From assembly GCA_038889235.1 (NCBI GenBank), contig JAWAHN010000002.1, positions 371,300-435,299 of the forward strand: a stretch of DNA of 64,000 nucleotides, written 5' to 3'. The notes beneath the pieces were generated by a model. That model did not search any database and was not told where the DNA came from. It saw nothing but the letters and a program-made list of their open reading frames with translations. The stretch comes from Candidatus Jordarchaeales archaeon. Its GTDB lineage: Archaea; Asgardarchaeota; Jordiarchaeia; Jordiarchaeales; Freyrarchaeaceae. Position 1 is the first letter of the stretch. Every line of letters starts with the position of its first letter. The translations under genes and the position numbers were made by a program. Of this stretch, positions 33,151 to 41,976 are shown piece by piece.

Positions 33151-34026
33151 GTGATAAGAAAAGTCTTGATCATTCACAGAACTTCTGGGGTTCCCCTTCT
33201 GGTTGTTAACTTTGAACAGTTGGATAGTAGTCTCGATGACACGCTTCTAAGCGGCATGTTGAAAGCGCTAGAGGGGCTCGCTGAGGAGTTAAAGATAGGA
33301 AGTTTCAGCTCATTCAAAACGACAGACGCCATTTTCCTCGTCGCCTCCCTCAGCAACGTCCTCGTCGTTCTAATGTTGGAGCATGAAGATGACATTGAGT
33401 ACTACAAGCAGTTTGCCGTAGCGATAGCCTGGGATTTTGAGACCTCCTTCAAGTTAGAAAAGTGGAACGGCAACGTTGAGAATTTCCTAAAGTTCAGGGA
33501 CCGGGTCGTCTCCATGCTAGGGAACCTGTCTTGGAAGGAGATGCTCGGAGAGGCGAGGAGGCTACCGGAGGGAGTTGCAGGCTACGTGGTCTACGATAGG
33601 GTTAACCGTCGATTTTGGTCGAATCTAGACGCGAACATAGATGTTGTTGAGTTAATCAATTCATGGGAGGGTATGTCGGGAGAGGTCATTGAGGCGAACG
33701 ATGAAAACCTAATCTACGTTTCTACCAAGTCGAAGCACACACCTTTCGGCGTCATAGGAATACTCCGCAAGCCTCTTCCGGAGAGGGATGTTGAACGCTA
33801 CAAGAAGCTGTTTGCGTTTATAGCCGAAAACGCCGACAAAACGTTCAGCCTGGTTAAGGAGACTTTAAAGGCTGCTGAAAAGCTCTTCGGTAAAGAGGCG
33901 GTTGAAGAAGTAAAGAAGTACGATGGGGGTATGCTCCTAGAAGTTTTGAGTCTCCACGAGGATCCCCTCACTCTCTTGGACCTCGTGCGAAAAATGTGTG
34001 TTCGAGGCGTAGTCTCAATAAAGTAA
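33151..34026 (+). CDS. Longin-like domain protein (long form)
   Basis: The 291-aa protein opens with a longin-type strand I-R-K-V-L-I-I-H-R-T-S-G-V-P-L-L-V, then a helix, strand (A-I-F-L-V-A-S-L), strand (V-L-V-V-L-M-L) and a helix leading to E-K-W-N-G-N-V-E-N-F-L-K-F. The last block recurs in the protein at 41352-41774 (E-K-W-N-G-E-I-S-V-F-R-D-F). The second half (from about residue 130) has another alpha/beta domain and a helical tail. Longin/roadblock folds regulate small GTPases and trafficking in eukaryotes; in archaea their role is mostly unknown. It is followed by a methyltransferase gene (16-bp gap). Confidence 0.5.
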   Translation: MIRKVLIIHRTSGVPLLVVNFEQLDSSLDDTLLSGMLKALEGLAEELKIGSFSSFKTTDAIFLVASLSNVLVVLMLEHEDDIEYYKQFAVAIAWDFETSFKLEKWNGNVENFLKFRDRVVSMLGNLSWKEMLGEARRLPEGVAGYVVYDRVNRRFWSNLDANIDVVELINSWEGMSGEVIEANDENLIYVSTKSKHTPFGVIGILRKPLPERDVERYKKLFAFIAENADKTFSLVKETLKAAEKLFGKEAVEEVKKYDGGMLLEVLSLHEDPLTLLDLVRKMCVRGVVSIK

Positions 34027-34042
34027 AGGTTGGATTGGTGAA

Positions 34043-35074
34043 ATGAGCAAAATAGTTTTTCTCTACGAGGTGTTAAAGTCCCCTGTTCTCTTCCTTGAAC
34101 AATTGAGGGTTCTCAACGAGGCAAACAAGTATATGAAGCTCATTGCGGTTGAAGCTTTAGCCCCAGCTTTAAGCAAGCTTGGGGTTGGAGGAAGCGTAGA
34201 ACTCAACGCCTTTATGGAAGCGGAGAAATTTGTCGACCGCTCCCTCCTTGCAGAGCTCCTGGTGCTCGTGGAAGAGGAGGGCATTATTAAGTTAGAGGAA
34301 GAGAAAATCACGCTCCTAAAGAAGCCCCAGCAGATTTCTCTCAGCGAAGCAATGGACAAAGCGCACCCCCTCCTTAGAGAAGCTTTCGGAACCTTCATGG
34401 AGCCGACTATAAGAGTTATCAGGGAGAGACTTTCAGGCAAACCAGCTAGAGATTTCAACTCAGGGGATCTCAGAGTGCACTGGAGCATAGCCCTTGAAGG
34501 TAAATTCTACAGCATTCAAAGGGAGAAAGCGATAAAGTTTGCGAAACTGGTTGAGGAGGCAAAAAGCCGGAGTGGCACTTTCAGAATCCTGGATTATGGT
34601 TGTGGTGGCGGAGCGGGCACAGTGCAACTCTACAACAGTCTTTCCAGAGCAGTTGAAGACTTCGAAGTCGACGGGTGTGATATTTCAGAAGGGTTGCTTG
34701 AGATAGCAAGAGAGGAAGTGGCAGCCGGCCTCCCAATTCACTTCTTCAGCCTGAAAAAAGAGAAGCCCAAAGAAGGACGGTATGACGCCATATTCGCGTC
34801 TCACGTCCTCCACTGGACGGATGACCCTGTCAGGGTGATTGGTGAGCTTAAAAGCTACCTTAAGCCCGGTGGATTCATATTCGGTGTTGAGAGCATAATC
34901 TCAAAAAGACTCTACCCCATAGACCTGTTTATAAGAATATATGGGGCAAAGGGGTTCCCGAGCTTCAAGGAACTTCAAAGATGGTTTAACGAAAACCGCA
35001 TGTCGCTCGAATACGACCCTGTCTGGTTCTCGTTCAAAGCAACGCCGGTACAATTAAACCAGAAACAACTTTAA
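34043..35074 (+). CDS. SAM-dependent methyltransferase with N-terminal winged helix
   Basis: In this 343-aa protein, residues of about 20-110 are helical and resemble the dimerisation/winged-helix part of O-methyltransferases. Then comes the Rossmann methyltransferase core: L-D-Y-G-C-G-G-G-A-G (motif I), D-G-C-D-I-S-E-G-L-L, Y-D-A-I-F-A-S-H-V-L-H-W and L-K-P-G-G-F-I-F-G. The substrate is unknown. It sits between the longin-like gene and Rli1. Confidence 0.8.
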   Translation: MSKIVFLYEVLKSPVLFLEQLRVLNEANKYMKLIAVEALAPALSKLGVGGSVELNAFMEAEKFVDRSLLAELLVLVEEEGIIKLEEEKITLLKKPQQISLSEAMDKAHPLLREAFGTFMEPTIRVIRERLSGKPARDFNSGDLRVHWSIALEGKFYSIQREKAIKFAKLVEEAKSRSGTFRILDYGCGGGAGTVQLYNSLSRAVEDFEVDGCDISEGLLEIAREEVAAGLPIHFFSLKKEKPKEGRYDAIFASHVLHWTDDPVRVIGELKSYLKPGGFIFGVESIISKRLYPIDLFIRIYGAKGFPSFKELQRWFNENRMSLEYDPVWFSFKATPVQLNQKQL

Positions 35075-35125
35075 GCGACGCACATCTCTTCTTTCCCAAG
35101 AAGCCTCCTTCAGAGAGGGGTCATC

Positions 35126-36958
35126 ATGGTGAGAGTGGCGGTCATAGACAAGGATAGGTGTAAGCCCAACGACTGCTCAAAGGAGTGCTATAGGTTTTGC
35201 CCTGGAGTGAGGATGAAGCAAGAAACTGTAACGTTCGACGAGGAGACAGGGAAAGCCAGAATAGCCGAATCCCTGTGCACAGGTGAAGGCATCTGCGTGA
35301 AGAAGTGCCCCTTCAAAGCAATACGCATCGTCAACCTACCAGAAGAGCTGGAGGAAGACTTAACCTTCAGGTATGGTCCCAACTCCTTCAAGCTCTACCG
35401 CCTCCCGATACCGAAGAAAGGCAGAGTAACAGGGCTCATAGGCCCAAACGGAGTGGGGAAAACAACAGCTATGCGCATCCTCAGCGGGGAAATCAAGCCG
35501 AACTTTGGGCGTTTCGATGACCCACCAGACTGGGACGAAATCATAAGGTACTATAGAGGAAGCGAGCTTCAAGGATACTTTGAGAGGATGGCCAACGGCG
35601 ACCTAAAAGTGGTTCACAAACCTCAGAACATCACGCTGCTGCCTAAAGTGGTCAAAGGCGTGGTGAAAGACTTACTCGAAAAGGTTGACGAAAGAGGAGT
35701 CATGCGTGAGCTCGTCAGGGGACTTGAGCTTGAAGCAGTGCTTGAACGTGAGCTTGAAGTGCTCAGCGGGGGTGAGCTCCAACGAGTAGCCATAGCGGCG
35801 GCAGCTTCCCGCGACGCCGACGTATACCTGTTCGATGAGCCATCAAGCTACCTTGACGTTTACCAAAGGCTTAACGCGGCGCGGGTCATAAGAAAGCTGG
35901 TCGACTACGGTAAAACGGTCGTTTGCGTCGAGCACGACTTAGCCCTAGCGGATTACCTGAGCGATGTCGTGTGCCTCTTCTACGGCGAGCCCGGGGTCTA
36001 CGGCGTGGTCACCCATCCTCACGGTGTTAGGGAAGGTATAAACATCTACTTAGACGGTTATCTTCCAGACGAGAACCTCAAGTTCAGAAGCGAGTCGATA
36101 AGGTTCCATGTAAACCCAGCCCCCCCAGACAAGTGGGTAAGTGAGAAAGTGATCGTGTCGTTCGGCGAAATGGAGAAGCACTTTAACGGATTCACACTAA
36201 AAGTTGAGGGGGGAGCTGCGCACAAAGGAGAAATCATAGGAATAATAGGGCCAAACGGCATCGGGAAAACGACGTTCGTTAAGCTTATCGCTGGAATAAT
36301 AAAACCTGATGCCGGTAGTCCACCCCCACAAACACTCAAAGTAAGCTACAAACCCCAATACCTGAAGGCGACATACGACGGAACAGTGCAGTCTCTCCTC
36401 ATGGAATCCGGAGGAAAAAAGGTTCTCTCAAGCGACTTTAAAACGTCCGTCCTTGAACCACTAGAAGTGACACCACTAATGGACCGCGAGGTGAAGAACC
36501 TCAGCGGAGGCGAGCTCCAGCGGGTAGCAATAGCAGCCTGCCTAGCGAGGGACGCCGACGTATACCTCATAGACGAGCCAAGCGCGTTCCTTTCAGTCGA
36601 GCAAAGACTTAACATGGCGCGTGTGGTGCGTCGCGTCATAGAGAAATCCGAGGCGACAGCATTCGTGGTTGAACACGACGTGGTTCTGGTCGACGCCATA
36701 TCAGACTCGCTGATGGTTTTCACCGGAAAACCAGGAGTGTTCGGCGTCGCCCACAAGCCCGTCGACTTGAAAACCGGAATGAACAGCTTCCTCGAGCAAA
36801 TGGGCATCACGTTCAGGAGAGACCCCAGAACGGGGCGCCCCCGTGTGAACAAGGAGGGCTCACGCCTAGACAAAATCCAGAAAGCTAGGTCAATGTATTA
36901 CTACATTGAAGAAGCACACGAAGAAGAGAAAGAGGAAGAAAAAGAGGAGGCCACTTAA
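35126..36958 (+). CDS. rli1: Ribosome recycling ATPase Rli1/ABCE1
   Basis: The 610-aa twin-ABC ATPase has an N-terminal domain binding two [4Fe-4S] clusters (C-x4-C-x3-C-x3-C region in the first 30 residues; C-T-G-E-G-I-C-V-K-K-C-P at about 52-63). ABC1 has G-P-N-G-V-G-K-T-T, L-S-G-G-E-L-Q-R and L-F-D-E-P. ABC2 has G-P-N-G-I-G-K-T-T, L-S-G-G-E-L-Q-R and L-I-D-E-P. It splits ribosomes with aRF1/Pelota. A Glu-rich tail of about 20 residues ends the protein. Confidence 0.97.
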   Translation: MVRVAVIDKDRCKPNDCSKECYRFCPGVRMKQETVTFDEETGKARIAESLCTGEGICVKKCPFKAIRIVNLPEELEEDLTFRYGPNSFKLYRLPIPKKGRVTGLIGPNGVGKTTAMRILSGEIKPNFGRFDDPPDWDEIIRYYRGSELQGYFERMANGDLKVVHKPQNITLLPKVVKGVVKDLLEKVDERGVMRELVRGLELEAVLERELEVLSGGELQRVAIAAAASRDADVYLFDEPSSYLDVYQRLNAARVIRKLVDYGKTVVCVEHDLALADYLSDVVCLFYGEPGVYGVVTHPHGVREGINIYLDGYLPDENLKFRSESIRFHVNPAPPDKWVSEKVIVSFGEMEKHFNGFTLKVEGGAAHKGEIIGIIGPNGIGKTTFVKLIAGIIKPDAGSPPPQTLKVSYKPQYLKATYDGTVQSLLMESGGKKVLSSDFKTSVLEPLEVTPLMDREVKNLSGGELQRVAIAACLARDADVYLIDEPSAFLSVEQRLNMARVVRRVIEKSEATAFVVEHDVVLVDAISDSLMVFTGKPGVFGVAHKPVDLKTGMNSFLEQMGITFRRDPRTGRPRVNKEGSRLDKIQKARSMYYYIEEAHEEEKEEEKEEAT

Positions 36959-37134
36959 CCATTACAGAGAGAATGGGGTGGACGCGACAAAGAGACCAGC
37001 TAAGCAAACTCTACCTCCAAGTGCCAGCCCCATCAACCGCCCACCGTCCCTCCCTTCTCCTCCTAACGCTTGCCATGATGAAAGTTTTGTTAACATCTGA
37101 ATTGTGGAAGCGTTTCGCCCCCTTCTTTTAGAGG

Positions 37135-38358
37135 TTACGGTCCTATGTGGCCGAAACTGGTTTGAGCAATAACCTTCCTTAACCCCACTCCTAAGAGGGC
37201 CTCCCTCACCGCCTTCATATCCTCGAAGCTTGGCTGGACTATGTCCGACCTGAACTCTGGCCTATAGTCGAGGACGCAAACCTGTATGTCTGGGTCTATG
37301 CTAGCTATCTTATCCCCCATCTCTAAAAGTTCATCTAAGGTTGGGTGGAAGAACTTGTTGTACGGGATTCCTATCCCCATAAACACCCTTTCAGGGTAAT
37401 ACTCGTCCGCAATATACTTGACCGCACTCCAAGATGTTTCAAGGTACAGCTTTGCAAGCTCACGATCCTCAACTCCTGTAATCAGCTGGAACGTTTCCAA
37501 GCGAAGGGCTTTAAGGTCAGGCCCTATGTCCGTCACACCACTTTCAACAAGCTCATCTATCCTCTCCTTGGTTAAAACAGTCGCGTTTGTGTCAAGGTGA
37601 AGCCTAGCCTTCTCATCGGGGTTTAGACGGCGGAGCTCTTTGAAAAACGCGACAAGCCAGCGGTGGTTGATCGTCGGCTCTCCTCCACTCACAGCCATTC
37701 TGTCGACGCCGTAACGCCGCCTCATAAGGCTTAGCTTGCCAGCCGCCTCACGCGGCGTCATCGGCGGCAGAGAACTATTGTAAGTTACATGGTAGTTCTG
37801 GCAGGAAGGGCACCTTAGATTACACCCCGCCGTAAACGCTGCAACCTCTATGTACCCTCCCTTCTTCTTGAGCCAGTAGGGAGTTCCAACTCCACCAACC
37901 TGGTGAGGGATGAATCCTTCAACTATCCTAAGTGGACTCCTACTTTCAACTCTCGTTTCAACGACGTCTCCTTCGTTAATCTTAGTGTGGCAAGCCGCTC
38001 TAAGCTCACCATTCACTAACACTGAGCAGTTGTAGCACCCCCCAGTGAGGCATGGAGAGAAAATGGCTCCCTCCCTCGGAAACCTCGAAAACTTGTACCC
38101 CAGAAATTCGAGCGCAGCCTTAACAGTTACGCCTCCGGGGACCTCGCACCTAACTCCGTCAACAGTGACGGTTATCTTCTCCCTCGGCTGCTCGTCTGGG
38201 ACAGGCCTACGCGCCATGAAGGGGCATGCCAGATAGCATGAGCCGCAGCCGACGCACCTTTCACGGCCCGGACAACTAACAACTGTTTCACAGAAGCCGC
38301 AGCCGACGCACCTTTCGGTTCTAACGTATTTCAGGTATTGCTGCAAAGAAACCCCCAA
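37135..38358 (-). CDS. Radical SAM enzyme with [2Fe-2S] and two [4Fe-4S] N-terminal domains
   Basis: The 407-aa protein has, in order: C17-x2-C-x2-C-x5-C and C35-x2-C-x2-C-x3-C (two ferredoxin-type clusters), a beta-grasp 2Fe-2S ferredoxin domain (T-V-D-G-V-R-C-E-V, then C-L-T-G-G-C-Y-N-C with a later Cys), and a radical SAM barrel with C-N-L-R-C-P-S-C and G-G-E-P. The radical SAM part is like PFL-activase/AmmeMemoRadiSam proteins. Several clusters upstream of the SAM site suggest built-in electron supply. The target is unknown. Confidence 0.8.
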   Translation of the reverse strand: MGVSLQQYLKYVRTERCVGCGFCETVVSCPGRERCVGCGSCYLACPFMARRPVPDEQPREKITVTVDGVRCEVPGGVTVKAALEFLGYKFSRFPREGAIFSPCLTGGCYNCSVLVNGELRAACHTKINEGDVVETRVESRSPLRIVEGFIPHQVGGVGTPYWLKKKGGYIEVAAFTAGCNLRCPSCQNYHVTYNSSLPPMTPREAAGKLSLMRRRYGVDRMAVSGGEPTINHRWLVAFFKELRRLNPDEKARLHLDTNATVLTKERIDELVESGVTDIGPDLKALRLETFQLITGVEDRELAKLYLETSWSAVKYIADEYYPERVFMGIGIPYNKFFHPTLDELLEMGDKIASIDPDIQVCVLDYRPEFRSDIVQPSFEDMKAVREALLGVGLRKVIAQTSFGHIGP

Positions 38359-38395
38359 GAGATTTAAAGAGGGATAGGACGTTTTTTCCTTTTCC

Positions 38396-40168
38396 TCATC
38401 CCTCGTAACGTTCTAGTCTGTGGATCCCTATTTTTAAGAAAGCGTATATGGTGATTAAGCCGAGCGCGACCGAAGTTGCGTATCCTGTGAGTTGAACTTC
38501 GGGGCTTACCTGCACCAGGTTAACTACATTATTCGCCAAAACCCAGCCAAGCATTATTAATTCGGGTTGAGGAAACTTTGATGTTATTATGTCCAGCATC
38601 GATAGCACCGTCATCAAGTTGAAAATCCACGGCATGAACGTGGCAATCATTACGAATAATATTATCTCAGTTACGATGGACGTCGCTAGGAAATTCACTA
38701 AGTGGCCTAATCCTCCCTCCTTAAACACGGGTCTCGACGCGTAAACTCCAGTCGCTATAGCACTACTAATGGTCACCGCGAAGGGCGTTATGGTCAGGAG
38801 CAGTACAATGTTCACCACACCACCCATTACTAAGTAGAACAGTAGGGCTAGAATGACGGACACCGGCACACTTAAAATTAGCGTCTCAATGAATATAGAG
38901 TAAACTAGGAACCTGACGCCATTAGGTGTTTTCTTTATAGTCAAAAGGAGATCTTTTCTTCCTATGAAAACGTAGGGGACTATCATTATGGGAAGAATGA
39001 TGCAGGCTAGTGAAAGGAAGGCGGAAGAGATGGGAACGAGCTGAATTCTGGGGTCTACAATTTCAGATTGCATGATCCGACCGATGAGAAACACTATTAA
39101 GGGAAACACGTAGACTGATGCAAGCATTGCAACATGGTCCATCCTTCTCGTGAACTCTTTCAATTGTGATACTACTATGACGCCCAACGGGTACGAGAAC
39201 ATGCCCCTAACTGTTCTGTAAAACAGGTTCTCCTCTTTCACGACTATTTTCTCTTCTTTTCCTTCAATCATGCTCGTGAAACTTATCCTACTAGAGTAGG
39301 CTAACCCCGCCAGGAACGAGAAAGCGGAGAAAACAGCCACGAGTGCAAGACTCGTCCATCCATCGGGTTGAAGTGGAACAAAGAAATATGCAGAGCCAAT
39401 TTTCACGATAGCCACGTTGCTTCGCGTAACGGCGAAGTGTACTACGTTGGCAACCCACACCGGCGGCAGGAACCAAAATCCCGTAGGAACAGTTGACGTT
39501 GTTAAGACGAGGGTGACTAGAGCGAAAGCTATCCCTATGCCCCCCAGCAAAGCTCTTAGAATGGCTTTGGCCCTACTCGTGAGTTCACGTGTGAATAGAT
39601 ACGTTGAAATAAGCACTGCGATCCAGATCCCGGTGAGGTTTGTCAAGATCAAAGTTGCAAATATCAGGATGATGGTCTGAGGTGGCAGGCTGAAGGAGAA
39701 CGCGACAGGGAGGAGAAGGAACGTAGATATTAGCAGGCTGATTGGTATCGTTATCAAGTTAACCACAAACTCTCCAATGACAAGGTGAACGGGTTTAAGC
39801 GGTGACGAGAGCAAAATGTCCTTACTGACCACCTCTACTTCCTCGAGTTGCCGTGCAAAGGCGGCTAAGATGGGGATGAAAAGAGAAAAGAACCCTGCGA
39901 GTGATCCCATAGTCCAGACTAAAGACGTGTCAGTAACAAGAGGAAAATGAAGCGCACTTAGTACGGCAGGGGATGTCATCGCGCTCCTCAAGTAGCTTCC
40001 AAGTCTAAAGTGTATAAAAGAATGATACGAAACTACTGATAGGAACGCGCCCATCGCCACAACACTAAATGAAAGTATGAATGGGAGGGGTTTACGCAGC
40101 CGCCTCCTTATCTTCCCGGACAGCATCAGCCGGTACTCGTTTTTCGCCACAGCCAGCCAGGGGGGCAA
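38396..40168 (-). CDS. ABC transporter permease
   Basis: The 590-aa protein has about 12-14 hydrophobic segments in two sets. The N-terminus is basic (K-I-R-R-R-L-R-K-P), followed by the first helix, and there is a cytoplasmic middle section (I-E-G-K-E-E-K-I-V-V-K-E-E-N-L-F). It is in operon with the ATPase upstream (3-bp gap). The ABC-2-like layout suggests export of lipid, polysaccharide, peptide or drug; the substrate is unknown. Confidence 0.82.
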   Translation of the reverse strand: MPPWLAVAKNEYRLMLSGKIRRRLRKPLPFILSFSVVAMGAFLSVVSYHSFIHFRLGSYLRSAMTSPAVLSALHFPLVTDTSLVWTMGSLAGFFSLFIPILAAFARQLEEVEVVSKDILLSSPLKPVHLVIGEFVVNLITIPISLLISTFLLLPVAFSFSLPPQTIILIFATLILTNLTGIWIAVLISTYLFTRELTSRAKAILRALLGGIGIAFALVTLVLTTSTVPTGFWFLPPVWVANVVHFAVTRSNVAIVKIGSAYFFVPLQPDGWTSLALVAVFSAFSFLAGLAYSSRISFTSMIEGKEEKIVVKEENLFYRTVRGMFSYPLGVIVVSQLKEFTRRMDHVAMLASVYVFPLIVFLIGRIMQSEIVDPRIQLVPISSAFLSLACIILPIMIVPYVFIGRKDLLLTIKKTPNGVRFLVYSIFIETLILSVPVSVILALLFYLVMGGVVNIVLLLTITPFAVTISSAIATGVYASRPVFKEGGLGHLVNFLATSIVTEIILFVMIATFMPWIFNLMTVLSMLDIITSKFPQPELIMLGWVLANNVVNLVQVSPEVQLTGYATSVALGLITIYAFLKIGIHRLERYEG

Positions 40169-40171
40169 TGT

Positions 40172-40927
40172 TCACACCCACTCAATCATGTCTTTGGTAG
40201 CTTTCCTTCCAGTAACTTGAAAGAAAACCTCTTCCAGGTTTTTCGCCCCATACTTCTCCTTCAACTCCTCAGGAGAGCCGACTTCCCTAAGGCGGCCCTG
40301 GTCTATTATACCCACTCTCTCACACAACTCTTCAGCGAGAGGAAGTATGTGAGTGCATATGAAGAACGTCTTATTAGTTTCTGAGGCGAGCATCCTTACG
40401 AGGTCTTTAACCATGCGGGACGAAACAGGATCTAGGCCACTTGTCGGCTCATCTAAAAAGACTATCTCAGGGTCATGAATAAGGGCGGAGGCAAGCAAGA
40501 CCTTTTGCTTCATCCCCTTACTGAACCCTTCAAGAAGCTCGTCCGCCCTATTGTCGAGCTCAAAGAAGCTCAACAACTCCTCCATTCTCCGCTTCAAAAC
40601 CTGCGGCGGAACATCGTAAAGACTTCCTATGAACTCGAGAAACTCGCGCGCTGTGAGCTTATCGTAAACAGTTGGAACCTCCGGGAGGAGCCCCGTTATC
40701 CTCTTAACTCTTTCACTCTCGCTCAGAATGTCATACCCTCCAACCCTCGCACCCCCACTAGTCGGCCGGATGATACAGTTCAGCAACCTCACAGTAGTAG
40801 TTTTACCCGCACCGTTTGGACCAAGAAACCCGAAGGTCTCGCCTTTCAAAACCTCCAAGTTGAGATCCTCTACACCAACCCTCGACCCGTAAAACTTCGT
40901 CAAACCAAAAGTTTTGATCGCCTCCAA
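40172..40927 (-). CDS. ABC transporter ATP-binding protein
   Basis: The 251-aa ATPase has Walker A G-P-N-G-A-G-K-T-T, the Q-loop region (L-L-P-E-V-P-T), signature F-S-K-G-M-K-Q-K (CcmA/DrrA type), Walker B V-F-L-D-E-P-T-S-G-L-D-P and a switch His in I-C-T-H-I-L. A TTG at 40942 opens the frame, but GGAGGG stands 7 nt before TTG 40927. It energises the permease at 38396-40168. Confidence 0.92.
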   Translation of the reverse strand: MEAIKTFGLTKFYGSRVGVEDLNLEVLKGETFGFLGPNGAGKTTTVRLLNCIIRPTSGGARVGGYDILSESERVKRITGLLPEVPTVYDKLTAREFLEFIGSLYDVPPQVLKRRMEELLSFFELDNRADELLEGFSKGMKQKVLLASALIHDPEIVFLDEPTSGLDPVSSRMVKDLVRMLASETNKTFFICTHILPLAEELCERVGIIDQGRLREVGSPEELKEKYGAKNLEEVFFQVTGRKATKDMIEWV

Positions 40928-41351
40928 GTAAAGTCCCTCCAAAGGTAACCCTCAATCCGCAGCTGTTTCCCTATTCACCGCAAGCCACACCTCTCCGTCT
41001 ACTATTACACACCTCACAGTCCCCACCACTTATAACTTTTATTAATGTCTTCACTAGTTCCGTCAAAACTCTTCACACCATAAATAAGCAGGCAAATTAT
41101 AACGAGGCTTCCCACCTGTACACGTGTGTCCAAAAATTGCGAACTACGCTTTAAAAAAAGAGGTCTTTACGCGAAAATTTACTTTTGTAAAGCCTATCTT
41201 TAAACAAAGCAACTTCATGTATCCAAAAACTGCCACTTCCAGCTCTCCAAAAATAAAAATTTCGTAACAAAATATTTTCTAGGAAAAATTTTTATTCGAA
41301 GCATGCTGTAATTATTTTTAGCCCAACAACGATGAGGAGAGCAAGCCAGTT
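40928..41351. other. AT-rich intergenic region between divergent genes
   Basis: 424 bp without a clear gene. A 25-codon minus-strand frame (40952-41026) starting GTG lies in front of the ABC operon and could be a leader peptide, but it lacks a convincing ribosome site. TATA-like TAATAAAAGTTATAAG (minus, about 41030-41045) and AAAAATTTTTATTC (plus, about 41283-41296) are probable promoters for the two flanking units. Confidence 0.45.
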
Positions 41352-41774
41352 TTGATACGGGAGCTGTTTATATTAAAAGAAGGTGTACCTATTTTTGCGT
41401 ACGAAAAAGGAAAAGGTGCGCTGAAAGAACCATTGTTATCCTCGGGATTCATGAACGCAGTCTACCATCTAGCTAAGGCTGAGCTTAAAGAGGGAATAAA
41501 CGTAATAAAAATGGACGACTCTATTATCTGCCTAAAGGAAATACCGCCAATTCTAATAGTAGTAGTGTGCGACAATGAAAAAGAAGGAAAACTGTTTGCA
41601 GAAAGAATAGGAGAAGAGTTCCTTAAAGAATACGGTAGGACCATAGAAAAATGGAACGGCGAGATCAGCGTCTTCCGCGATTTCCATAAAAAAGTGGACC
41701 GCCTATTAAACAAGAGAAAGTCTATCGACAATGAACTAGCTGAAACACTAAGTAAAGTGTTAGACCGCCTTTGA
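41352..41774 (+). CDS. Longin-like domain protein (short form)
   Basis: The 140-aa protein has the order strand I-R-E-L-F-I-L-K-E-G-V-P-I-F-A-Y, helix, strand I-N-V-I-K-M-D-D-S-I-I-C-L, strand P-P-I-L-I-V-V-V-C and a long helix carrying E-K-W-N-G-E-I-S-V-F-R-D-F. This repeats the plan and a motif of residues 1-130 in the 33151-34026 protein, so the two are paralogues and this one is the bare domain. TTG start with a weak ribosome site. It stands alone, followed by a strong hairpin. Confidence 0.5.
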   Translation: MIRELFILKEGVPIFAYEKGKGALKEPLLSSGFMNAVYHLAKAELKEGINVIKMDDSIICLKEIPPILIVVVCDNEKEGKLFAERIGEEFLKEYGRTIEKWNGEISVFRDFHKKVDRLLNKRKSIDNELAETLSKVLDRL

Positions 41775-41795
41775 AAGGGGAAGGGGGAAGGGGAC

Positions 41796-41825
41796 GTTGC
41801 CGGGACGGCTCTTCGTCCCGGCAAC
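41796..41825 (+). terminator. 12-bp perfect inverted repeat, terminator-like hairpin
   Basis: GTTGCCGGGACG and CGTCCCGGCAAC flank a 6-nt loop, 22 nt after the stop of the short longin-like gene. A run of six T follows about 11 nt beyond the stem (GTTGTTTTTTC). Bacterial-type stems are uncommon as archaeal terminators, but the position fits transcript end formation or 3' protection. Confidence 0.6.
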
Positions 41826-41976
41826 CTCTCCAGTTGTTTTTTCACCCTTCTCCTGGGAAACCGTGTTTCAGTAAATGATATTATGGCTGCATTTATGATG
41901 CTGGAGGTCATTTAACTGCGCTAGGCTCCCGGGAAAAGACTGCTCGAGAAAGACTAGCCGTGCCCTAGTAAGTGTC

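Noticed and set aside
40952..41026. 25-codon GTG frame ahead of the ABC operon, possible leader peptide
   Set aside because: It overlaps the likely promoter, lacks a Shine-Dalgarno sequence and shows no attenuator-like structure.
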